DNA of 64,000 nucleotides from Pseudomonas cavernicola (GCF_003596405.1 NZ_QYUR01000003.1:186001-250000); one strand, 5' to 3'. Numbered from the stretch's first letter, positions 17,622 through 25,946 are shown. The notes: generated by a model not told the origin, from the letters alone. Numbers and translations: made by a program.

Positions 17622-18110
17622 ATGAAAGCGGAGATCCAAGTGCCCCGAAACGACCAAAAGCTCATCAACGATGAAGTATGGGTTCAGATATGCAAAGCCA
17701 ACGAACTTGACCCAGAGAGGCGCCTCGTTGCCCGGTTGGCGATTCTGAGCGATAAAAACGCACAGGACTGCACAGTTTACAGGCCGAACGAACATGATCC
17801 TGACGCGGAAGAAGAGGACCTTGGCGATGCCAAAATCCTGTTCACTGGTGCATTCCAGGCGCCAGAAGAATGGGATGAGGAGGAGCGCGTCGATTTTTTT
17901 GGCGATGCCGACCCAGCGTCGTTCATGACCGCCTTCATCGAATGCGAAGCCAAACCCGCGTCGGCCAGATTCTTCGCGCCTGAAGTTGGGGACTATGTTG
18001 CGACCATGCCGGGACTGGGAGCGGTGGTGATGTTTTATGTGCACGACTACAGCGAGGATCAGAATGGCAGAAAATGCATCCTTATCCGGGACGATGAGCC
18101 GATTGCCTGA
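17622..18110 (+). CDS. Hypothetical acidic protein
   Basis: A 162-residue protein that I do not recognise. It is strongly acidic in the middle (DPDAEEEDLGDAK, then EEWDEEERVDFFG) and ends in a hydrophobic-strand segment (GLGAVVMFYVHDY) followed by GRKCILIRDDEPIA. There is no signal peptide or membrane helix. The even amino-acid composition and uninterrupted frame suggest a real gene. The start at MKAEIQVPRN is chosen by composition; the ribosome-binding site is weak, and a start 45 bases upstream cannot be excluded. It stands between the MITE and the MvaT-type gene. Confidence 0.6.
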   Translation: MKAEIQVPRNDQKLINDEVWVQICKANELDPERRLVARLAILSDKNAQDCTVYRPNEHDPDAEEEDLGDAKILFTGAFQAPEEWDEEERVDFFGDADPASFMTAFIECEAKPASARFFAPEVGDYVATMPGLGAVVMFYVHDYSEDQNGRKCILIRDDEPIA

Positions 18111-18409
18111 GCCCACTCGGCCCGTTGCAGCAAATACGCTTGCGGTATAAGGCCGACAGCTGTCTCGTGGGAGTGTCTGCTTTCGGCCCGGCGTGTGTAA
18201 AAACGCTCGAGAGATCAACTTGGGAGAAGCCCGACCTCCTGTAAGGCGCGACAAGCGATTCTCTCCATCTGGGTATGGGGTCAAGTACCCCCTAAAACAT
18301 CCAAAATTTGCGTTTTTACCGCGAATGTCTAGAAAATTCAGCCCGAATCAAAACCGCAAGTGCATCGCCAACACTTAACAAAGCCTCGACTTTTGCCTGA
18401 CGAAAACGA
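18111..18409. other. Intergenic stretch, no gene seen
   Basis: No gene is supported. It is more AT-rich toward the 3' side (near 18290-18400). A small stem, CCTGA / TCAGG with an A-rich loop at about 18397-18415, lies at the 3' end of the MvaT-type gene but has no T run on that gene's strand. Confidence 0.35.
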
Positions 18410-18772
18410 TCAGGCTTGAAGCCAAGACTCAACAGTGGAAGCGCCGTACTGCTCTTTCCAAGCCTTGAGTACTTTGTGGTTACCACCCTTGGTTTCTACC
18501 ACTTCACCAGTTTGCGGATTTTTATAAATCTTGAGTACTCGCGGACGGCGACCGCTTGCTGTTGCCTTTACAGGTTTAGCGCGAGCACCTGCGGGTTGAA
18601 GGATGGCAATGACTCCGCTCAGGTTCTTGCCGTAAGACTGCATCAAGTTTTTGAGCTTTTCTTCGAACTCGATTTCTTTCTTCAGCCCGGAGTCATTTTT
18701 CAACGCTTCCAGTTGGGCTAGTTGTTCTTGTAGCGCCTTCTCGGCGGCACGAAATTCAGCGAGTTTTGACAC
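18410..18772 (-). CDS. MvaT/MvaU-family H-NS-like nucleoid protein
   Basis: A 120-residue DNA-binding protein of the MvaT family, the Pseudomonas functional counterpart of H-NS. Residues 1-60 form the coiled-coil oligomerisation part (MSKLAEFRAAEKALQEQLAQ). Residues about 75-120 form the AT-hook-like DNA-binding domain with RRPRVLKIYKNPQTGEVVET, KGGNHKVLKAWKEQYG and STVESWLQA. A ribosome-binding site (AAGGAGG) precedes the ATG. The neighbours are unknown or accessory genes and small repeats rather than the conserved mvaT or mvaU surroundings, so this may be an additional paralogue carried by a transferred segment (inference). Confidence 0.9.
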   Translation of the reverse strand: MSKLAEFRAAEKALQEQLAQLEALKNDSGLKKEIEFEEKLKNLMQSYGKNLSGVIAILQPAGARAKPVKATASGRRPRVLKIYKNPQTGEVVETKGGNHKVLKAWKEQYGASTVESWLQA

Positions 18773-19296
18773 GGCAAACCTCCTTATGGCTAAAAATTAA
18801 AGATCGGTAGTGTCGATTAATTATAGCAAATTAGACTGAGGGTGATCATAACGTTGACCGCCCCCTTCTGGTTTTAAAGCACCTCTTAACGTCAATTTCA
18901 GAGTGGCAAACGACGGTATGAAGGAGAGCTTCGTGAAGACGATAAACCGAGATTACATCATGACATGCCCAACCCCATCCAATCTTCGCCGCTGGTGCGC
19001 GAAAGGCATGGATCGGCGAGGAGCGGACGACTGTGAGGCATTCCTTGCTGTGATAATTGGATGTGCCGAGCGCGGCTTGAGGGAGATGTCCCACCCTTGC
19101 AGATGCGTGTCCAAACGAAATTTAAGCCTCAGAACACCGACATCCGGGCGACGTGCCCAGTTACGCCGGGTACTCCCTGAAATTCATGTTGAAGCTCGTT
19201 GCTGCCCAGATTGCAATGCTGCTTCATCGATGAACAGACCCGAGCACGCAGAGGCTTTGCGCTAGGTGGCGTTATATTCCTTTTTTCAGTGGCGTC
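18773..19296. other. Gene-poor stretch
   Basis: Upstream of the MvaT-type gene the first ~65 bases are AT-rich and probably hold its promoter. Overlapping frames of up to 120 codons exist on both strands between 18846 and 19265, but their products are Cys/Arg-rich with no coherent domain and no ribosome-binding site. I do not call them. Confidence 0.4.
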
Positions 19297-19461
19297 ATGG
19301 CAATGTTTGAATCGGGGTTTATGGCAGTCGCCGGCGGCTTACTCGGAGAAATACTATTAATTCCTGCTCTTTTCTTTCATCACGCAGCATTTGCCACGAC
19401 AAAACGTATTCTTAGCCAGCTATTTGCAGGCTGGCAATGCCCTCTAACAATGCGTATATGA
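19297..19461 (+). CDS. Short membrane-type ORF, possibly a TauE/SafE-like remnant
   Basis: A 54-codon frame starting MAMFESGFMAVAGGLLGEIL, continuing into IPALFFHHAAFA and ending soon after. The VAGGLLGE...IPAL pattern recalls the first helices of TauE/SafE-type anion permeases, but everything after is missing. It is either a decayed fragment or a small membrane peptide. The stop lies just before the palindrome at 19472. Confidence 0.25.
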   Translation: MAMFESGFMAVAGGLLGEILLIPALFFHHAAFATTKRILSQLFAGWQCPLTMRI

Positions 19462-19471
19462 GGGAACTAAT

Positions 19472-19512
19472 GGGGCTGGAGTGATTAATCCAAATTAAAT
19501 CACTACGCCCCC
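19472..19512. repeat. ~40-bp palindrome, family copy 2
   Basis: An imperfect inverted repeat: GGGGCTGGAGTGATTAAT, a short AT centre, and AAATCACTACGCCCC. It shares arms and centre with the copies at 20449 and 21096 and, more loosely, 11095. It sits about 220 bases upstream of the CMD gene. Confidence 0.7.
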
Positions 19513-19728
19513 TCTACCGTCTCTGAGCCAACCCGCCAAGATTGATAACTCCAGGTACTTAGTGGCACGTCGTTGCGCCCAAAAAATCTGAAACTATCCT
19601 GTTGTTTCTACGACACTTCTAAATTCTTTGCCGGTGTTGTCCCGATGGCGGCTCTTGCATGACCGTTAGCGAACTAGACTAGTTGTATCTCTGAAGCAGA
19701 TGTCTCCAGAGAGGCAAGGAGGTGTTAA

Positions 19729-20127
19729 ATGGCCATTCAGGCAACCTATCGGGAAATTGAACAGACCCTAGGTCTGGTACCGGAGTGGATTAGGCAGATG
19801 CCGGAAGGCGGAGCGAGCGGGTTCTGGACCGTGGCCCGGGACTTCTGGCTGGCGGAGACCAAGATTCCTAATAAGTACAAGGAATTGATAGGTCTGGCAG
19901 TGTCCGGCGCGACCCGTTGTAAGTATTGCGCCCTGTTCCATACCGAAGCCGCGCGCTTATTTGGCGCGAGCGACGAGGAAATTGCCGAAGCCAGCTTGAT
20001 GGGGGCGCTGACCATGATGGGCAGTACCTTTATTAACGCCCAGCAGATCGATTACGAGAAGTTCCGGCAGGAAACGCTGGATATCGTCCGGTATGTCAAA
20101 GAGCACCCGCAGTCCAAGGCCGCTTAG
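19729..20127 (+). CDS. Carboxymuconolactone decarboxylase family (AhpD-like) protein
   Basis: A 132-residue helical protein of the CMD/AhpD family. The redox motif is CKYC (Cys64 and Cys67) with His71 four residues on, in the order ATRCKYCALFHTEAARLFGA typical of the peroxidase-type branch. The following DEEIAEASLMGALTMMGSTF helix is also characteristic. Such proteins act as thiol-dependent peroxidases or reductants; the substrate is unknown. An excellent GGAGGTG site precedes the ATG. The gene overlaps the next frame by 35 bases and is flanked by two copies of the palindromic repeat. Confidence 0.87.
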   Translation: MAIQATYREIEQTLGLVPEWIRQMPEGGASGFWTVARDFWLAETKIPNKYKELIGLAVSGATRCKYCALFHTEAARLFGASDEEIAEASLMGALTMMGSTFINAQQIDYEKFRQETLDIVRYVKEHPQSKAA

Positions 20128-20461
20128 GCCGTTGCGGGAGCAGGCCCTTCGCCAGCTGACGAAGGATAAATTGCTTGCAATCACCAGCGATGGTCCGAGA
20201 ACCACCGCTCGGTGGCAAGCTGCTGTGCTGCGCGCCATCAGGGAACTGATGCAATACAACGAAACCACCCGGGAAGAAAACCAAGACCTGCGCATTCCCT
20301 TCGCCAAAGCACTCCATGACATATACGCGGAGCAAAAGTCCGACGCAGAGTTAACGGAGATGGTGTTGCTTATGCTGGAAGTGGAAACCGCCCTCTTTCT
20401 CGGTGAAAGATCCCAAGCGGGAACGGCATCTGGGGATCCGGAATTCAAGGGAGCGGAGTGA
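20093..20461 (+). CDS. Hypothetical helical protein
   Basis: A 122-residue protein with a basic N-terminus and mostly helical content (REQALRQLTKDKLLAITSDG, then AVLRAIRELMQYNETTREEN, then DAELTEMVLLMLEVETALFL). I do not recognise it. The assigned ATG makes a 35-base overlap with the CMD gene. A TTG at 20131 just after the CMD stop would remove the overlap and the Pro/Arg-rich leader, and may be the true start. Co-directional overlap suggests cotranscription with the CMD gene. The last codons run into the palindrome at 20449, so the C-terminus could have been altered by its insertion. Confidence 0.6.
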   Translation: MSKSTRSPRPLRPLREQALRQLTKDKLLAITSDGPRTTARWQAAVLRAIRELMQYNETTREENQDLRIPFAKALHDIYAEQKSDAELTEMVLLMLEVETALFLGERSQAGTASGDPEFKGAE

Positions 20462-20488
20462 TTAATCTGAACTAAATCGGTACGCCCC
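20449..20488. repeat. ~40-bp palindrome, family copy 3
   Basis: GGGAGCGGAGTGATTAATC, a short centre, and AAATCGGTACGCCCC. It overlaps the end of the preceding gene: the stop codon lies inside the left arm. It has the same design as the copies at 19472 and 21096. Confidence 0.7.
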
Positions 20489-20572
20489 TTATCTTCCGTC
20501 CAGGTGCTGGAAGCTGCGCTTTCGCACGGAGGAAGACTCGCCCGGACCAGGCACTGACGCGATGCGCCGCCC

Positions 20573-21061
20573 CTACGATTTCTTTGGATAGTCGAGCGCT
20601 ACTTTTGCGGGCTTGATCTTCCCGATTTCTGACCACGACTTCGCATCGAACCTGAACTCGGCGACGGCGCACGTCGGCATCTGGGTGATCTCGCCTGAGA
20701 GGCGCTGCGCGAGTTCGGCCAACTCGGGGTTGTGGCCAAAGATCATCACAAGCTTCAGCTGGTCGCCAAGCTCGCGGATGACCTCGAGCAGGTCATCCGC
20801 CTCGACGGCATACAGCCGATCGTCCACGACGATGTCCTTGCGCCTGTAATCGAGCTTCCTGGCGATGATCTCCGCCGTCTCGAGCGCGCGTACAGCCGGG
20901 CTCGACAGGATCAAATCGGGCTTCACATCGCGCTTGGCCAATCGCTCTCCGATCTTCGGCGCGTCACTTCTGCCTCGATCGTTCAATGGGCGGTCTTTAT
21001 CGGGCTGCGCAGCGTCATCCCAACTCGACTTGGCATGGCGAATGAGAAATAACCTTTTCAT
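20573..21061 (-). CDS. SixA-like phosphohistidine phosphatase
   Basis: A 162-residue histidine-phosphatase-superfamily protein. The RHG-type motif is LIRHAKSSWDD near the N-terminus, and the second catalytic histidine is in MIFGHNPELAELAQRL. SSPAVRALETAEII lies in between, as in SixA. SixA removes phosphate from histidine-containing phosphotransfer proteins such as ArcB or PtsN-type proteins; the partner here is unknown. The start at 21061 has GGAGG 5 bases upstream and gives the canonical MKRLFLIRHAKSSW opening. An ATG 33 bases further upstream is not supported. The copy-4 palindrome lies just upstream of the gene. Confidence 0.88.
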   Translation of the reverse strand: MKRLFLIRHAKSSWDDAAQPDKDRPLNDRGRSDAPKIGERLAKRDVKPDLILSSPAVRALETAEIIARKLDYRRKDIVVDDRLYAVEADDLLEVIRELGDQLKLVMIFGHNPELAELAQRLSGEITQMPTCAVAEFRFDAKSWSEIGKIKPAKVALDYPKKS

Positions 21062-21095
21062 GCCGCCTCCAGTATCCGCGGAAAATCCGACCAAA

Positions 21096-21136
21096 GGGGT
21101 CGTAGTGATTAATCTAAATTAAATCACCTCACGGCC
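21096..21136. repeat. ~40-bp palindrome, family copy 4
   Basis: GGGGTCGTAGTGATTAATC, centre TAAAT, then TAAATCACCTCACGGCC. Its left arm is the best preserved of the set and its right arm is degraded. It lies about 35 bases upstream of the SixA-type start codon. Confidence 0.65.
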
Positions 21137-21183
21137 TTATCGGGACGCGCCCTCTAGTGTGTTGACCCAGAAATATTGACTCG

Positions 21184-21357
21184 ATGGCATGGACTCGTAG
21201 GGCCGCGCCAGACAAGAACGAGTGGATCGTGCCAGTGGTTGCCGAGAGCATGGATGGCAAGGTGGTCGGCGACGACGGAAGCAAATACCCCTCACTTGCC
21301 TTGCGCGGTGTCGTGTATCCCTTCGGTTATGCCGTAGCCGTTTCGTGGCCCAGGTGA
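21184..21357 (+). CDS. Small hypothetical ORF
   Basis: A 57-codon frame encoding MAWTRRAAPDKNEWIVPVVA, then ESMDGKVVGDDGSKYPSLAL, ending AVAVSWPR. The composition and codon choice look protein-like, but I recognise no family. It could also be an internal fragment of a longer gene that has lost its ends, because it opens and closes abruptly in a repeat-rich stretch. Confidence 0.35.
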   Translation: MAWTRRAAPDKNEWIVPVVAESMDGKVVGDDGSKYPSLALRGVVYPFGYAVAVSWPR

Positions 21358-21587
21358 TTGTTTCTAGCTTGTTGGTCGCTGATGGATGAAAGTAGTCAAC
21401 CAGCGCATCGACCGGAAACTTCCAGCCTGTTTTTTGACGCGGCAGAGTTCAGCAAATCGGTGATCCCATCAGTTCTACGAAATGGCGCACCAGCTCGAAC
21501 GACATCACCACAACGACCCTTCCACGACCCGATCGATCAATATCTACTGCAGTAGCAGATGTGTCGGGATGAGCTGTCTGATCAATC

Positions 21588-21776
21588 CTACTGAGGAGTG
21601 ATCCTGCAGCTCTTACGGTTACGGATCTCATCTTCCGAAGGTCGCTCTTTCACGAACTCAAACCTCGGCTCCCCCTCGCTGTACGTCACCAGCCATCCCC
21701 ACTCCAATTCAGACTCATCCTGGCCAGGTTTCGGTGGCGCAGCCCACCATGGTTCTTTGCTCACGATCTGGCGCAT
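21588..21776 (-). CDS. Small hypothetical protein
   Basis: A 62-residue frame: MRQIVSKEPWWAAPPKPGQD, then ESELEWGWLVTYSEGEPRFE, then a charged tail. It is rich in Trp and Glu, plausible as a small conserved protein, but I do not recognise it. It has no adjacent partner on the same strand. Confidence 0.4.
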   Translation of the reverse strand: MRQIVSKEPWWAAPPKPGQDESELEWGWLVTYSEGEPRFEFVKERPSEDEIRNRKSCRITPQ

Positions 21777-21911
21777 ATGCGTTCGCTCCCGATGCAGGTT
21801 GCCTAATGTTTAAATGAAGCAGCGCTCGCATAAGGTGCAACTCAAATCGCTCCTCATCGTGTTGAGCACCGTACGCAGCTATAGGCGGGCGGACATGCTG
21901 AGGAGACAGGG

Positions 21912-22635
21912 ATGAGTAATACCTACGAGCAATATCGAAGATTTTTGGGATGGCTCGCCCACGAGCATATCCGGGCGACACCTGATGTCCGCCGAACGGC
22001 AAACTTGGTCGAAGCTCATTTTCGCGAAGTACACGCAACGACATCCGCGGCTCGAAGCCGCTCCGGACTCGTGAGCCGATTGTTACAGCAGGAGTTCGCT
22101 GGCATCTCGGACGAACTACCCGCCATTACGGAGCAGGCGGAGCAGAACGCTGTCCCTTGCCCTACGCAAAAGCCTTGAGGTTCCTGCGTTTACGTCGCCC
22201 GAGAAAGAAGCCTTACTGACCGGACTGAGGAAACTAATAGGCATTTCCGAAGCAAATCTCGTTTGGAAATACCTCAACAAAGGTACCCACGTTGAATACG
22301 ACAGAGACGATTTCGAGATCGCAACAGTTGAGCTAGCCCTTCGAACATTGAAAGAACTGAGTGAAATGAAGCTAAACGAGGATAGATATGAGAAGCGAGG
22401 TAGCCTAGATGGCCCTGGCGGACAACGCTTTCTTGTCCACCGAATTCACGAACGGACTACCTATATTGGGTCGAATGCTGCCGGTCGCGACAGCTCCGAC
22501 TTGACCCGAAGCGGGCGTTTAAAAAGCGGGTGGACAAAAAGAGCGTTGTCCACCGTGCAGTGCCCACTGCTCCGTGAAGGGTGGAAAATCCGCGCAGCGG
22601 TGTTCCACCGTTGTACTTCCCGGCTACCTCGCTGA
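21912..22635 (+). pseudogene. Frameshifted hypothetical gene
   Basis: A good start (MSNTYEQYRRFLGWLAHEHI, with GGAGACAGGG before it) leads to 88 codons ending at 22178. The +1 frame becomes open just before that point and reads LSLALRKSLEVPAFTSPEKE, then GLRKLIGISEANLVWKYL, then DRDDFEIATVELALRTLKEL. This is coherent helical protein sequence with no start of its own. The two parts look like one ~190-residue gene broken by a frameshift near 22140-22155. The downstream frame loses protein character after about 22440 and runs into a REP-type palindrome at 22580, so the natural 3' end may also be lost. I do not recognise the family. Confidence 0.5.
22580..22609. repeat. REP-like palindrome (GGTGGAA family)
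   Basis: The arms GGTGGAA and TTCCACC enclose an AATCCGCGCAGCGGTG centre. It is 29 of 30 bases identical to the reverse complement of the core at 53521-53550, so the two are copies of one dispersed element. Confidence 0.7.
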
Positions 22636-22654
22636 GAGGCGCGCAATGCTCGTT

Positions 22655-23404
22655 TCAGCAGTAACGCGCCACCGCGTCGGCCAGGTCGGCGGCGAGCCAG
22701 GCCGATGGCGCGTTCAGCTCGTCGCCTGCGCGGTATTTGCCCGTCTGCACCAGGCAGGCACGCAGGCCGGCAGCCAGGGCACCCTGGATATCCGCCACGA
22801 CGTCATCACCGATCATCAGCGAGTCTTCGGCACTTACCCCGAGGTCGTCCAGGGCGCTGGCAAAGAACGCTGCGGACGGTTTGCCAAGCACCAGCGCGGG
22901 CTTGCCGGCTGCATATTCCAGGGCGCGGACGAAGGGGCCGGCGTCCAGATGCAGGGCGCCTTGGCTGCGGAAGTAACGGTTGTCGCCCATGCAGATCAGC
23001 GGCGCGCCGTCGATCAGCAACTGGAAGGCGCGGTCGAGGTGTGCGTAGTCAAAACGCATCTCCGCATCGCCGAGCACCACGGCGTTGGGTTCCGGCTGAT
23101 CGAGCAGCCCGGCGAACTCCTCTTCGAGCCCCGGATGGATCAGGCAATACGGCCGCAGCCCGTGTGCCTGCACGTGGCGGAGCACGGCTTGCGGCGCACT
23201 GAATATCTGCGCGGGCTGCACGGTGAAGCCCATGGCGGTCAATTGCCAGTGGATGGCCGCCGAGCCCTGCCGCGATGTGTTGGTGACCAAGCGCAACGGG
23301 TACCCCTTGGCCTGCAGCGTGCGCACCGCTTGCAGCGCCCCAGGCAAGGGATGGTCGTCCTCGTAAAGCACCCCACTGATATCGAGCAGCACTGCCTGAA
23401 ACAT
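22655..23404 (-). CDS. HAD-superfamily phosphatase, LHPP-like
   Basis: A 249-residue haloacid-dehalogenase-type hydrolase. Motif I is LLDISGVLY: the nucleophile Asp is present, but the usual second Asp is Ser, as in the LHPP (phospholysine/phosphohistidine/pyrophosphate phosphatase) branch. Motif II is LVTNTSRQG, motif III LGKPSAAFF and motif IV MIGDDVVADIQGA. The cap module in between (about residues 75-170) is of the C2 type found in NagD-like enzymes. The substrate is inferred from the family only. The gene is monocistronic, with no codirectional neighbour. Confidence 0.85.
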   Translation of the reverse strand: MFQAVLLDISGVLYEDDHPLPGALQAVRTLQAKGYPLRLVTNTSRQGSAAIHWQLTAMGFTVQPAQIFSAPQAVLRHVQAHGLRPYCLIHPGLEEEFAGLLDQPEPNAVVLGDAEMRFDYAHLDRAFQLLIDGAPLICMGDNRYFRSQGALHLDAGPFVRALEYAAGKPALVLGKPSAAFFASALDDLGVSAEDSLMIGDDVVADIQGALAAGLRACLVQTGKYRAGDELNAPSAWLAADLADAVARYC

Positions 23405-23828
23405 GGCCGGACCCTCCGCGCCTGAAACCAGACTCTAACAACATTAGGTTTTGCACCGGCACATGCAAAGCGGCGTGCAGGCCAGCGAAACCATTGCCGC
23501 AAAACCTTTTCCCAGCCTCACTTCGTAGTGAGCACGAAGCCTTCCGGCGCGGGGGCACGAAAGGTGATAAGGGCTCAGCGTTGCAGTGAGGCAAGTCGAG
23601 CAAACAACGGTTCTTCACGGCTCATCAGGCAAGGTCTCTGCTGCTTCAGCCATGCTATGAATAAGGGGTAGCGTTATGTCTTTGTCCTTCACAAGGTTGC
23701 AATGGTGCTGGAGCGCAGCCCTAGACAATGATCGCAATCTCCATGTAGTCAGCGAGCCGAATCTCTTTTACGCCTACCGCAAGGAATAATCGCAAAGCAC
23801 TCGGCTTAACCACACCAAGGTAAAGGAT
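23405..23828. other. Intergenic stretch, no gene seen
   Basis: I see no gene or clear repeat in these ~420 bases. The last ~70 bases, with AAGGTAAAGGAT before the ATG at 23829, should hold the leader of the following MFS gene. Confidence 0.4.
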
Positions 23829-25019
23829 ATGGAAGTGCTTGCAGCCACCTCGAGCCGAGCTATCCCGCGTACGGTCTGGGCGTTGGGATTCGTCAGCTTG
23901 TTCATGGATTTATCGTCAGAGTTGGTACATAGCCTGCTGCCCCTGTTTCTGGTGGGTACGCTGGGCGTCAGCGTGCTGACCATTGGACTGATCGAGGGGG
24001 TGGCGGAGGCTACAGCGCTGATCGTTAAAGTCTTTTCTGGGGCGATCAGCGACTTCATCGGTCGTCGAAAAGGGTTATTGCTGCTCGGCTATGGCCTGGC
24101 GGCGCTTACTAAGCCGTTGTTTCCCCTGGCTGCCTCGGCGGAGATGGTCTTTACCGCCCGAATCCTGGACAGGATAGGCAAGGGAATTCGCGGCGCTCCG
24201 CGTGACGCGCTAGTCGCTGATGTGGCCCCACCGGCTATCCGCGGAGCCTGTTTCGGGCTGCGTCAGTCAATGGATACCGTGGGTGCCTTTTTGGGGCCGA
24301 TCCTGGCAATCCTGCTGATGGTTTGGTTTGCCGAGGATATTTCGCTGGTGTTGTGGTTTGCAGTGATTCCGGCACTGCTGGCGGTCGGACTAGTCTTTTT
24401 CGGGATTAGTGAGCCGAAGCACGAAGCCACGCCACACCACTTCCGCTCGCCCGTCCACCTGAAATCCTTGAGCCAATTCTCAAAGGCCTACTGGTGGGTC
24501 GTCGGGATAGGCGCAGCCTTCACCCTGGCACGCTTCAGTGAGGCGTTTCTGGTGTTACGTGCGCAACAGTTAGGATTCTCCGCCACCTGGGTACCCCTGA
24601 TCATGGTAGTGATGGCCGGGTTCTACATGCTGTCGGCCTACCCAGTGGGGAAATGGTCAGATCGCATCAGCCGCACAGCCTTACTGAGTGTCGGTTTGCT
24701 GCTGCTGATCCTGGCCGACCTGGTGCTGGCCTACGCCGAATCAGTCGCCATGGTTCTGCTCGGCGTCGCCCTGTGGGGACTGCACATGGGTTTCAGCCAA
24801 GGCATTCTGGCGACTCTGGTAGCGGACACGACACCTGCCGACCTCAAGGGCACCGCCTTTGGCATATTCAATCTGGTGAGCGGAATTGCGTTGCTGCTGG
24901 CCAGTGTAATCGCCGGCTGGCTCTGGCAGGTTTACGGCGCCGCGGTGGCTTTCTATGCCGGCGCAGGGTTTTCTGCAGCGTCGCTGCTGCTGCTTTTGAT
25001 TAGACGGCGATTACACTGA
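23829..25019 (+). CDS. MFS transporter
   Basis: A 396-residue major-facilitator protein with twelve predicted helices. The loop between helices 2 and 3 is GAISDFIGRRKGLLLLGYGL. The next loop has LDRIGKGIRGAPRDALVAD, a hallmark of a bacterial MFS subgroup of unassigned substrate. The C-terminal half repeats the pattern with PVGKWSDRISRTALL. A good AAGG-type site precedes the ATG. The gene stands alone, with the small exported-protein gene convergent downstream. Confidence 0.85.
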   Translation: MEVLAATSSRAIPRTVWALGFVSLFMDLSSELVHSLLPLFLVGTLGVSVLTIGLIEGVAEATALIVKVFSGAISDFIGRRKGLLLLGYGLAALTKPLFPLAASAEMVFTARILDRIGKGIRGAPRDALVADVAPPAIRGACFGLRQSMDTVGAFLGPILAILLMVWFAEDISLVLWFAVIPALLAVGLVFFGISEPKHEATPHHFRSPVHLKSLSQFSKAYWWVVGIGAAFTLARFSEAFLVLRAQQLGFSATWVPLIMVVMAGFYMLSAYPVGKWSDRISRTALLSVGLLLLILADLVLAYAESVAMVLLGVALWGLHMGFSQGILATLVADTTPADLKGTAFGIFNLVSGIALLLASVIAGWLWQVYGAAVAFYAGAGFSAASLLLLLIRRRLH

Positions 25020-25094
25020 ATCCTTGACCTTCATGGCCTGGCCCCACTCCTGACTGTTCTGTGCCGGATTATCGCGACGGTCGCGGAAGCGGTT

Positions 25095-25316
25095 TCAGCT
25101 GTCCTGAGCGGACTCGGCCGAGCTGGTTTTTGCCTGCTCCGATTCGGACGGTGCGGTCTGTTTGGCGATGGCCTGCTCGTGAGCAGCGTTTTGGGCGTGT
25201 TGTTGCAATGCGACGTTACGCGCAACAAACGTGGAGGACTCTTCAGCAAGACTGGGTTGTGCGAAAAGCAGGGAAAATGCAGAGAAAGTGGCAGCAACAA
25301 GCGGACTACGCTTCAT
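25095..25316 (-). CDS. Small exported protein
   Basis: A 73-residue precursor. A clear signal peptide (MKRSPLVAATFSAFSLLFAQ, cleavage after SLA near residue 24) precedes a short mature part rich in Ala, Gln, Glu and Ser (VALQQHAQNAAHEQAIAKQT and on). GAGGATC lies before the ATG at 25316. The frame is open upstream to 25556, but no start there has support. Function unknown; probably periplasmic. Confidence 0.65.
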   Translation of the reverse strand: MKRSPLVAATFSAFSLLFAQPSLAEESSTFVARNVALQQHAQNAAHEQAIAKQTAPSESEQAKTSSAESAQDS

Positions 25317-25655
25317 ATCTTGATCCTCAAACAGGACTCTTCTGGAACTCGAGGCCATCTTAGTGAGGAGCAATGAACGGAAAAACAGTTGTTTCAGAGA
25401 ATGACTTTTACCATTTACACAACAATTGACTGATTTGGAATTGAACCAACGCCGGAACGCCCCTGATCGCATTGTTACTAAACCAACACCTTGGTGGGTG
25501 ACCACGACGGACTCAGCCTGGGATGATGGTATCCAGCGTCTACGACGGGAAAGCACTTGGTACCCGCCGCGGATTGCGGCTCAGCCTCTAAGCCGCTGTG
25601 CGTCGATCGCCGCCGAGACCAGCCGGGCTTCATCTCCAGGAAGCGTTGCCTGGTA
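25317..25655. other. Intergenic stretch between divergent small genes
   Basis: No convincing gene. The first ~120 bases, AT-rich around 25385-25440, are likely to contain the promoter of the small exported protein. The segment 25557-25655 is open in frame with the HTH gene and could encode a longer N-terminus for it. Confidence 0.35.
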
Positions 25656-25895
25656 ATGGCTGCGCAGGCCTCTCGTCGCGGCGAAGCTCATGCAGGCACG
25701 TTCTATCGCCGGGATATCTTCGGTGTCATGCCGATCGCGCGGCTTGGCCAGGATCAATTTGCGCTTATGTGCAAAATCTCTCTGCGCACTCTCAGACAGC
25801 TTGAGCAGGATGAAGGCAATCCCACCCTGCAAACGCTTAACGGGGTATTCAATCGTTTCGGTATGGCGGTAGTTATCGTGCCTCTGCGCCGCTAA
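25656..25895 (+). CDS. XRE-type helix-turn-helix protein (possibly truncated)
   Basis: A 79-residue protein whose C-terminal half is an XRE/Cro-like helix-turn-helix: LGQDQFALMCKISLRTLRQL, then EQDEGNPTLQTLNGVFNRFG, ending in a strand MAVVIVPLRR. This resembles HipB-like or phage-type regulators of about 95-110 residues. The N-terminal ~25 residues are Arg/Ala-rich and do not match the usual helix 1, so the start is uncertain: an in-frame start at 25557 exists, and the gene may be a 5'-decayed remnant. No toxin-like partner is adjacent. Confidence 0.55.
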   Translation: MAAQASRRGEAHAGTFYRRDIFGVMPIARLGQDQFALMCKISLRTLRQLEQDEGNPTLQTLNGVFNRFGMAVVIVPLRR

Positions 25896-25946
25896 CGACA
25901 GTCGCAAGCTCAAGTCGCCGACTTAGCCCCCTCCTCCGGCAATCCT

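Noticed and set aside
18846..19265. Overlapping frames of 82 and 120 codons on opposite strands
   Set aside because: Cys/Arg-rich, no ribosome-binding site, no coherent fold on either strand.
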